Source of the DNA: Bacteroidales bacterium UBA1266
GTDB taxonomy: Bacteria; Bacteroidota; Bacteroidia; Bacteroidales; WCHB1-69
Length of the DNA stretch: 5,190 nt
Assembly: GCA_002308135.1 (NCBI GenBank)
Contig: DBVK01000129.1
Span: 1 to 5,190 of the forward strand
Reading direction: 5' to 3'
Shown: one piece after another, positions 1 through 5,190 of the stretch
Layout: the number at the start of each line of letters is the position of its first letter
Numbering within the stretch: position 1 is the stretch's first letter
The notes under the pieces: generated by a model
What the model saw: the letters and a program-made list of their open reading frames with translations, nothing else
What the model was told of the DNA's origin: nothing
Databases searched by the model: none
Made by a program: the position numbers and the translations under genes

Positions 1-1
1 C

Positions 2-2305
2 CTGCTTGCGGTGGTTCCCGCTTTACGGGAGGCGTATACGTCCATACGGGAGGAGGCGGAAGGGCGGAAATCCGATTATTTTCTGTATGCCAATATTTTA
101 GGAAACATTTACCCCTTTGCTTTGCTGAACGAATTCCGTCAGGTGGCAGAAGAGCTTAAGGCGGCCACCCAGCAAATGCTTATAGGGGAGACCAACCGAT
201 ACATTGCCAAAGTCGTCACTTCAGAAGAGGTGCCGTTTATATACGAGCGTTTGGGCGAACGCTATGCCTACTTTTTTATCGATGAGTTCCAGGACACCTC
301 CCGTTTGCAGTGGCAGAACCTGCTGCCATTGGTGGAGGAGGGGCTGGCCAAGGAGACCGGCCGGCCGGACACTACGGGCAAGGCCTATTTGTTCGGAGAC
401 GCCAAACAGGCCATCTATCGTTTCCGGGACGGGGATGTGCGCCAGTTTGTGCACCTTTCCCGTCTGGACAGGGAAGGGGCGCAGGACGCCAGGGAGCGCT
501 TGCTGAAACACGCGTTTGAGCCTGATCCGCAACCTCCTTTGGACAAGAATTACCGTTCCCGGAATGAGATTATAGATTTCAATAACACGTTTTTCACCCC
601 TCAATCGGCAGATAATGACAATGCGTATATGGTCGGGGCGTATGAGGAGGGCAAGCAGGGCAAACCCGTGTCGGATAATACCGGAGGAGGTGTGGAACTC
701 CGTTTGTTAAAGGCGGATGCGGAGCTTGCATACGATGATTTCATACTTCAGGAAACGCTTGGCCTGGTGAAGCGCTTGCGGCAGGAAGGCTATGCCTACC
801 ATGATATGGCGGTGCTTACCCGAGGCAATGACTTGGGTTCCCGTATCGCCCTTGCGCTCACCCGGGAGGACATCCCGGTAATATCCTCGGAATCCCTTTT
901 GCTTTCCGCCTCTCCGGAGGTTTGTTTTGTCATCGCCTGCATGCAATACCTGCAGCGTCCTGAACATGCGGTGGCGCGGGCGCAGCTGTTGGCCTATCTC
1001 TCCACGCGTGTTCCCGGAGCGGCTTTGGAAACAGCGCTTCCGTCGGCTTCCCTGGCTGCTGATTTTGAACGTCAGCTGCAGCAATGGGGTTGCCAAATCA
1101 ACGTGTCATTCATGCGGCGGCTGAATTTATATGCCCTTTTTCAGGAAATTGTGAAAAAATTCCACCTTTCGGCGTCAGAAAACGACACCAACCCCTACCT
1201 GATGGCATTGGAGGAGGTCGTGTGGGCTTATCACGAGGATGCGTCCAAAAACGACGAGGATTTTCTTTCTTTTTGGGAGGAGAGGCAGCACAAACTGTCC
1301 CTGTCCAATCCGGAGGGGGTGAATGCCGTACGTATCATGACCATACATAAAGCCAAGGGGTTGTCCTTCCCGGTTGTGATATATCCGATGAAAAAAAACC
1401 GGACGGAAAATGTCAAACGTTGGGTTGGGCTGGATCCGCCCATAGCGGTCCCCCCGGAGGGGGACACGACCTTGGATGTGGCGTTGGTGGATGTGGACAG
1501 CAGATTGGACCATACCTCCTTTGCCGCTTTACGGAAAGAGGAATCCGCCTTGGCGGAATTGGACAGCAGGAACATTGATTACGTGGCTTTCACCCGTCCT
1601 AAAGACCGCTTGTACCTGTTGGCGAAGCAGGAGAAGGTAACCCCTTCGCGCCTGGAACAGTTTTCCCACGAGTTAAAGCCGCTGCCGCAGGAAGGGGAAA
1701 CCTCAAGCGTGGTTTACCGTTATCCGGAAAACACAGTGTTTGCCCATCCGGAGCCGTATGCTCAGGATAACAAAGCGGACGGTGTGGAAACGCCGCGTTT
1801 TTCTGCGGCTTCCGGCGCTTTGCCTCCTTTGGCGGACGGTGCCAAATCCGATGCCGATTCCGAGGAACCCGCACGGGGGACGCTTATCCATAATTATTTG
1901 GCTCAATTATACCGGCCTTCCGATGTGCGGCGCACTGCGGAGCTCGTTTCCAAGAATCCGGATATACCGGAAAAGGAAAAAGACTTTATACTGCGTTTGA
2001 TGTGTCGTTTGCTCCTGCCGGATGCCGCCGGCCGCCTTTTCGGTGACGCCGCAAGCCTGGTGCGCACGGAAGTGGAGGTGTCCGCTGCGGACGGCAGGGT
2101 GTACCGCATGGACCGCCTGTTGGTCAAGGGGAGGCAGGCTGTGGTAATCGACTATAAAACAGGAAATCCCCATAAATCCCATCAGGAGCAGCTGCGGCTG
2201 TATGCGGAACGGCTTCGTGAAACGGGTTACACTGTCCCGGCCGCTTGGCTGGTCTATATAGACGCCGGGGCGGAGGTGCGTTTTGAAGAAGTGCCGCTTT
2301 TATAG
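2..2305 (+). CDS. AddA-like UvrD-family helicase-nuclease, C-terminal part (5' end outside window)
   Basis: ATP-dependent superfamily 1A DNA helicase fused to a C-terminal PD-(D/E)XK nuclease, the AddA/RecB arrangement used with an AddB-type partner to process double-strand breaks for recombination in the cytoplasm. The frame is open to the left edge, so the GTG at 11 is not taken as the start. Counting that codon as residue 1, motifs seen are: Walker B DEFQDTSR (91-98), motif III GDAKQAIYRFR (129-139), motif IV NYRSR (180-184), motif V IMTIHKAKGLSFP (442-454) and motif VI DYVAFTRPKDRLYLL (523-537). The nuclease core looks intact: His627 in RGTLIHNYL, Asp701 in RMDR, Asp714 and Lys716 in VIDYKTG, then Gln727 and Tyr731. 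Walker A and motif Ia are not visible because they lie upstream; AddA proteins are usually 1,000-1,250 residues, so roughly 300 or more are missing. DYKT and the QLxLY pattern favour AddA over RecB, but the exact subtype is an inference. The stop overlaps the end of purD on the other strand. Confidence 0.93.
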   Translation: MLAVVPALREAYTSIREEAEGRKSDYFLYANILGNIYPFALLNEFRQVAEELKAATQQMLIGETNRYIAKVVTSEEVPFIYERLGERYAYFFIDEFQDTSRLQWQNLLPLVEEGLAKETGRPDTTGKAYLFGDAKQAIYRFRDGDVRQFVHLSRLDREGAQDARERLLKHAFEPDPQPPLDKNYRSRNEIIDFNNTFFTPQSADNDNAYMVGAYEEGKQGKPVSDNTGGGVELRLLKADAELAYDDFILQETLGLVKRLRQEGYAYHDMAVLTRGNDLGSRIALALTREDIPVISSESLLLSASPEVCFVIACMQYLQRPEHAVARAQLLAYLSTRVPGAALETALPSASLAADFERQLQQWGCQINVSFMRRLNLYALFQEIVKKFHLSASENDTNPYLMALEEVVWAYHEDASKNDEDFLSFWEERQHKLSLSNPEGVNAVRIMTIHKAKGLSFPVVIYPMKKNRTENVKRWVGLDPPIAVPPEGDTTLDVALVDVDSRLDHTSFAALRKEESALAELDSRNIDYVAFTRPKDRLYLLAKQEKVTPSRLEQFSHELKPLPQEGETSSVVYRYPENTVFAHPEPYAQDNKADGVETPRFSAASGALPPLADGAKSDADSEEPARGTLIHNYLAQLYRPSDVRRTAELVSKNPDIPEKEKDFILRLMCRLLLPDAAGRLFGDAASLVRTEVEVSAADGRVYRMDRLLVKGRQAVVIDYKTGNPHKSHQEQLRLYAERLRETGYTVPAAWLVYIDAGAEVRFEEVPLL

Positions 2306-3580
2306 CAGGTCTTTCCCTATGTCTTTGCGGTAATAGCAGTCTTCCCAGTGGATTTTCCCTGCGGAGGCATAGCTTTTTGCCAAGGCGTCCTCCAGGTTGT
2401 CGGCAAAGGAGGTGAGACAGAGCACCCTTCCGCCGTTGGTGAGGATAGCGCCTTGCGGGTCGGTTTTGGTTCCGGCGTGGAAAACCAGGCTGTCTTGTAC
2501 CGAATCCAGTCCGGTGATGCGTTTCCCTTTGGCGTAGGAACCGGGATAACCGCCGGCCACCATCATGACACATGCCGCTGTCTGCGGATTGATGCGCAGT
2601 TCCGCTTGGTCAAGGGTGCCTTTCCACGTGTGTTCCAGCAAGTCCACCACATCAGAGGTGATGCGGGGGAAGACGGATTCCGTCTCTGGGTCGCCCATAC
2701 GGACATTGTATTCGATCACGTAAGGGTCTTCGTTGCAATTCATCAGCCCGAGGAAGATAAAGCCCTTGTAATCGGTTTTCTCACTTCGGATGCCTTCCAC
2801 CGTTGGACGCACAATGCGTTCCTCCACCTTGCGCATAAAGCTTTCATCGGCAAAGGGGACAGGAGACACGGAACCCATGCCTCCGGTGTTCAGTCCGGTG
2901 TCGCCTTCGCCTATGCGTTTGTAATCCTTGGCGGATGGAAGAATACGGTAATGTTCGCCGTCTGTCAGCACAAAAACAGAGAGTTCGATGCCTTGCAAGA
3001 ACTCCTCAATCACTACCTTGGCGGAAGCCTGTCCGAATTTGGCATGCATCAGCATTTCCTGCAATTCCTGTTCCGCCTCTTCTAAGTTGTTCAGAATGAG
3101 TACGCCCTTGCCTGCCGCCAACCCGTCTGCCTTTAGCACATAGGGAGGACGCATGCTGCGCAGCGTGGCGATGCCTGCTTCCAAGGTTTCGGGGGTGAAG
3201 GTGTGGTAGGCCGCTGTAGGAATGTGGTGCCGCCGCATAAAGGCTTTGGCCAGGTCCTTGCTGCCTTCCAGCATGGCTCCTTGACGGGAGGGGCCGATAA
3301 AGGCTACGGATTGCAAGTCCTTTTCCTGCGCGAAAAAATCGCGGAGTCCGGCCACCAAAGGAGCTTCCGGACCAACCACCACCATGTCGATGCGCTTTTC
3401 CAGGACAAAAGCGCGAATGGCTTCAAAATCGGTGTTGTCCAATGCGACATTACTGCCGCACCGGCTGGTGCCCGCGTTTCCTGGGGCAATGTACAGTTGG
3501 CCGCATTTCGGACTTTCGGCTATTTTTGCCGCCATGGCATGTTCCCGTCCGCCGGAACCGAGTAACAGAATATCCATCAT
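2300..3580 (-). CDS. purD: Phosphoribosylamine-glycine ligase (GAR synthetase)
   Basis: Catalyses the second step of de novo purine synthesis in the cytoplasm: phosphoribosylamine + glycine + ATP gives glycinamide ribonucleotide. The 426 residues are full length for the family and all domains are present in order. The N-domain has GSGGREHA (8-15), PGNAGT (33-38) and GPEAPL (70-75). The ATP-grasp region has LKADGLAAGKGV (149-160), the loop NTGGMGS (231-237) and the metal/ATP-binding YNVRMGDPET (291-300). The C-domain has GGYPGSY (343-349), HAGT (368-371), NGGRVL (382-387) and a closing RKDIG. Two ATG codons are in tandem (3580 and 3577); either could be the start, and the family usually begins just before the ILLLGSGGREHA strand, so both fit. 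It begins three bases after the stop of the YD-repeat gene, with no terminator between, so co-transcription is likely. No purine-repressor site or riboswitch is seen in front of it. No truncation or key-residue loss was noticed. Confidence 0.98.
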   Translation of the reverse strand: MMDILLLGSGGREHAMAAKIAESPKCGQLYIAPGNAGTSRCGSNVALDNTDFEAIRAFVLEKRIDMVVVGPEAPLVAGLRDFFAQEKDLQSVAFIGPSRQGAMLEGSKDLAKAFMRRHHIPTAAYHTFTPETLEAGIATLRSMRPPYVLKADGLAAGKGVLILNNLEEAEQELQEMLMHAKFGQASAKVVIEEFLQGIELSVFVLTDGEHYRILPSAKDYKRIGEGDTGLNTGGMGSVSPVPFADESFMRKVEERIVRPTVEGIRSEKTDYKGFIFLGLMNCNEDPYVIEYNVRMGDPETESVFPRITSDVVDLLEHTWKGTLDQAELRINPQTAACVMMVAGGYPGSYAKGKRITGLDSVQDSLVFHAGTKTDPQGAILTNGGRVLCLTSFADNLEDALAKSYASAGKIHWEDCYYRKDIGKDLL

Positions 3581-3583
3581 GTA

Positions 3584-4501
3584 TTAATAATAGGTGATTT
3601 TTCGTCGGGTGACGCTGAAGGGCTTGCCGTCATCGTACCAAATCTGCTGGGTCCAGTTGCCTTGCGCGTCGTAGGTGTATTCGCAGGTGGAGCGCACGTT
3701 CCGGATGTTTTCCTCGTTGTACCAGGTCTCCACCAGAATGTTTCCGTAGCGGTCGTATTCCCAGCAGGTGCGGCTTTCCTGTATGCCAGCCGCCCCTTGT
3801 TGGGTGACCGATTTCAGCCTGCCGTCCGCATCATAGGCGGAAAGGGTGGAGTGCTGTTTCCCGTCAGCAGTGCTGTGGGTCTCTTTGACAATTCTTCCCG
3901 CTTCGTCGTATTGGTAGGAGGTTCTCTCCGTGCATTGCCTCCCTTCCAGCACTTGCTTTTCGCTAAGCTGCAGGGCTTTATTGTAAAGGTATATTTCGCG
4001 CCGTATGCTTTTGCCGCCTTTCCATACCAGGGAGTCCAATTGCTTTGCGCTCCCGTAATGGTAGGTTCCGGTTTCCATGGTGCCGTCGGAGCGGAAAAGG
4101 GTAAGGGTGGCGGGTTGGCGGTAGCTGTTATAGGTATAGACGCTTCGTCCGAAACATTTTCCCTTCTCGTTGTATTCGGAGGATTCCATCAAATCGCCCA
4201 CTTCGCTGTATTTGTATTTGGTCTTGCCGATTTGCTTTCCTTCGCTGTCATAGGATTTCTCCTCTTCCACGTTGCCGCGGCGGTTGAATTGGGAAAGGTG
4301 GTGCGAGACCACCTCCGTCCCTTCGTCGACATATACCCCTTTGCCGGCGATAATCTCAACATCGCCGTATTCCCATTCCTCCACCGATTTCACCTTGCCT
4401 TGCAGGTTCTGTTCGCGGAGGTCGGAGTTTCTTTTCTGTGCCGCCAATGGCACCACTATCAAAAGAGCCAGCAGCGGCAGTAATGTTTTTTTCCCCTTCA
4501 T
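3584..4501 (-). CDS. Secreted YD/RHS-like repeat protein of unknown function
   Basis: Predicted exported protein of 305 residues. The start at 4501 is chosen because it gives a classic signal peptide: MKGKK, then a hydrophobic stretch (TLLPLLALLIVVPLAA) ending near residue 21 with Ala-Ala before Gln-Lys-Arg. There is no lipobox cysteine, so signal peptidase I cleavage and a soluble periplasmic or exported product are inferred. Longer in-frame starts at 4549 and 4534 exist but would put a poor leader ahead of the signal. Residues 22-71 form a non-repeat lead-in. Residues 72-305 are nine back-to-back repeats of about 25 residues, typically opening D-x-x-G and closing Y-x-Y, for example YQYDEAGRIVKE, AYDADGRLK, EYDRYGNILVE and TYDAQGN. 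This matches the YD repeat of RHS/wall-associated proteins, but there is no RHS core, toxin tip or membrane anchor. Cysteines at 117, 190, 246 and 273 all lie in repeats. No function can be assigned. MORN-like repeats were considered, but the Y-x-Y-D-x-x-G spacing fits YD better. purD follows three bases after the stop. Confidence 0.88.
   Translation of the reverse strand: MKGKKTLLPLLALLIVVPLAAQKRNSDLREQNLQGKVKSVEEWEYGDVEIIAGKGVYVDEGTEVVSHHLSQFNRRGNVEEEKSYDSEGKQIGKTKYKYSEVGDLMESSEYNEKGKCFGRSVYTYNSYRQPATLTLFRSDGTMETGTYHYGSAKQLDSLVWKGGKSIRREIYLYNKALQLSEKQVLEGRQCTERTSYQYDEAGRIVKETHSTADGKQHSTLSAYDADGRLKSVTQQGAAGIQESRTCWEYDRYGNILVETWYNEENIRNVRSTCEYTYDAQGNWTQQIWYDDGKPFSVTRRKITYY
3587..4288 (-). repeat. 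Nine tandem YD-like protein repeats within the secreted protein
   Basis: Repeat units (residues counted from the start at 4501) run about 72-98, 99-124, 125-149, 150-173, 174-198, 199-223, 224-249, 250-277 and 278-305. The shared pattern is [DN]-x-x-G-x(6-9)-[YW or similar]-x-x-x-G-K-x(5-7)-Y-x-Y. Units 6 to 9 keep it best; units 3 to 5 are degenerate, lacking the opening Asp or the Gly. The repetition is in the protein pattern and I see no long identical DNA copies, so the array looks old rather than newly expanded. The last unit ends at the stop codon with ITYY, leaving no separate C-terminal domain. Confidence 0.75.
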
Positions 4502-4601
4502 TGAAAATGGTTTTTTCAGCTTGCAAATTTCCATAAAAACCCAATACATATTCCTGAAGAAGGGGTAAAAATTTCACCTCGCTATGAATTCACAGCTTCA
4601 C

Positions 4602-4648
4602 ATAAAAGAGAAAGCATGCCACCGGAACGGATGTCTCAGGGGCATGCT
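4602..4648 (-). terminator. Likely intrinsic terminator of the T9SS cargo gene
   Basis: Read on the minus strand, AGCATGCC (4648-4641) and GGCATGCT (4620-4613) form a perfect 8-base-pair stem around a 20-base loop, followed at once by the T-rich run TTCTCTTTT. It lies 17 bases after the stop of the gene ending at 4666 and upstream of the next minus-strand gene, the right place to end that transcript. The plus-strand reading has no T-run after the stem, so it works in the minus direction only. The loop is longer than usual and the tail is interrupted by C residues, so strength is uncertain. Confidence 0.6.
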
Positions 4649-4664
4649 GCTGTTTCCGCCGGTG
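4620..4664 (-). other. Second inverted repeat overlapping the terminator
   Basis: On the minus strand CACCGGCGGA (4664-4655) can pair with TCCGTTCCGGTG (4631-4620), giving ten base pairs with a two-base TT bulge. It begins one base after the stop codon of the T9SS cargo gene. Its arms interleave with those of the terminator stem (order A-B-A'-B'), and the two stems share base 4620, so they would compete or form a pseudoknot-like fold. Whether it has any function is unknown. Confidence 0.4.
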
Positions 4665-4665
4665 T

Positions 4666-5190
4666 CTACCGTACCACCCGTATGCTTCCTTGCCGCATAA
4701 ACTCCTTTCCTCCGTATTCGAAGGAGAACCAGTACAGATAAATGCCTTCCGGCAGATTTTCCGCGTTCCAGCTGTTGTCGTAGGCGCGTTTTTCGTAAAT
4801 GACCCTGCCGTTGCGGTTGTAGATGACCAGCTGATTTTTTTCGGTCAGGTGGATGTTTTCAATGACAAGGTAGTCATTGATGTTGTCACCGTTGGGTGAA
4901 ATCACATTGGGTATGCGGATGTCCGGTTGGGGGAGGGCGGTCTCTTCCTCCATGGCCGGCGCCTTGCTTTCAGCTTCCGTCTGTTTCGGTTTTTCCGGAG
5001 AAAGGGAGGGAGCTTTTTCTGTTTTCTGCTCCGTTGCCTTCTTTACACCGTCGGATTTTATGGAGGTCTCCGGAATGCTGCGTTCGTCCGTTTGGCTTTC
5101 GCTTTGTTCGGTCAGCAGGTGGTAGGGGACACCTTCGTTGAAGGTGGTGTTGCTGAAAGACTGTTCTTGCGTTGGTTGAGTGGAGGCTTC
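4666..5190 (-). CDS. T9SS cargo protein with type B (gliding motility-associated, CHU_C) sorting domain, C-terminal part (5' end outside window)
   Basis: The last 174 residues of an exported protein. The frame is open to the right edge of the window, so the ATG at 4953 is internal and not taken as the start. Counting from the edge, residues 1-30 include a possibly folded piece (FSNTTFNEGVPYHLL), and residues 31-90 are a low-complexity linker rich in Glu, Lys, Ser, Thr and Pro. Residues 91-174 are the sorting domain: IPNVISPNGDNIND (93-106), LVIYNRNGRVIYE (121-133), YDNSWNA (137-143), LPEGIYLYWF (146-155) and the closing strand GSIRVVR. This domain type is known to direct proteins through the type IX secretion system across the outer membrane, where they are released or attached at the surface. 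The passenger function cannot be told from this piece. Type B cargo is often encoded beside a PorP/SprF-like outer-membrane gene; none follows it here. A probable terminator lies 17 bases downstream. Confidence 0.9.
   Translation of the reverse strand, partial: EASTQPTQEQSFSNTTFNEGVPYHLLTEQSESQTDERSIPETSIKSDGVKKATEQKTEKAPSLSPEKPKQTEAESKAPAMEEETALPQPDIRIPNVISPNGDNINDYLVIENIHLTEKNQLVIYNRNGRVIYEKRAYDNSWNAENLPEGIYLYWFSFEYGGKEFMRQGSIRVVR

Noticed and set aside
2124..2573. Open frame of 149 codons on the minus strand spanning the junction of the helicase gene and purD
   Set aside because: It lies in another frame over two genes with strong family motifs, is rich in Arg, Pro and Gly as expected of a shadow frame, and shows no recognisable domain.
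2348..3085. Plus-strand open frame of 245 codons within purD
   Set aside because: It is antisense to a complete, motif-rich purD and has no recognisable family features.
3662..4483. Long plus-strand open frame of 273 codons opposite the YD-repeat gene
   Set aside because: The hydrophobic Val/Phe/Gly-rich product is what results from reading the complement of Tyr/Asp/Glu/Lys-rich repeats. The minus-strand frame has a signal peptide and clear protein repeats, so this is a shadow.
4524..4531. Possible -7 promoter element GAAATTTG on the minus strand in front of the YD-repeat gene
   Set aside because: It is close to the Bacteroidetes TAnnTTTG pattern but lacks the initial T, and there is no TTTG element at the expected distance upstream. 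A promoter is expected somewhere in 4502-4612, but I cannot place it.
4502..4549. Longer N-terminus for the YD-repeat protein, starting at 4549 or 4534
   Set aside because: The added residues would precede a well-formed signal peptide with an untypical leader; the start at 4501 gives the standard layout.
4666..4953. The ATG at 4953 as the start of a small 95-residue protein
   Set aside because: The frame is open to the window edge through a linker typical of T9SS cargo, and a sorting domain alone without a signal peptide would not be exported.

Overview
The window looks like chromosomal DNA from a member of the Bacteroidota, most likely the order Bacteroidales. The best clue is a C-terminal sorting domain of the type B kind used by the type IX secretion system (T9SS), which is essentially confined to this phylum. 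The absence of clear Shine-Dalgarno sequences before the starts fits this. Base composition is roughly half G+C by eye and looks even across all genes, with no sign of a recently acquired island. I cannot name the genus.

Layout: bases 2-2305 (+) hold the C-terminal part of a large UvrD/AddA-type helicase-nuclease whose start lies left of the window. It meets purD (2300-3580, -) tail to tail, with a 6-base overlap of the two stop regions. Upstream of purD on the minus strand, with only three bases between stop and start, is a secreted protein of about 305 residues (3584-4501, -). After its signal peptide and a short lead-in it consists of nine YD/RHS-like repeats. Then comes a non-coding gap of about 165 bases (4502-4665) with a likely intrinsic terminator and a second, overlapping inverted repeat. 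The right end (4666-5190, -) is the C-terminal part of a T9SS cargo protein whose N-terminus lies beyond the window.

Functionally this is a mixed neighbourhood: recombinational DNA repair on one strand, and on the other purine synthesis plus two exported proteins. The repeat protein and purD are spaced like an operon, but no shared pathway is apparent. I see no mobile element, CRISPR array, tRNA, rRNA or defence cassette. I do not think the window contains a clear new system. The points most worth a second look are the free-standing repeat protein joined to purD, the interleaved hairpins behind the T9SS gene, and the identity of that gene's missing N-terminus.
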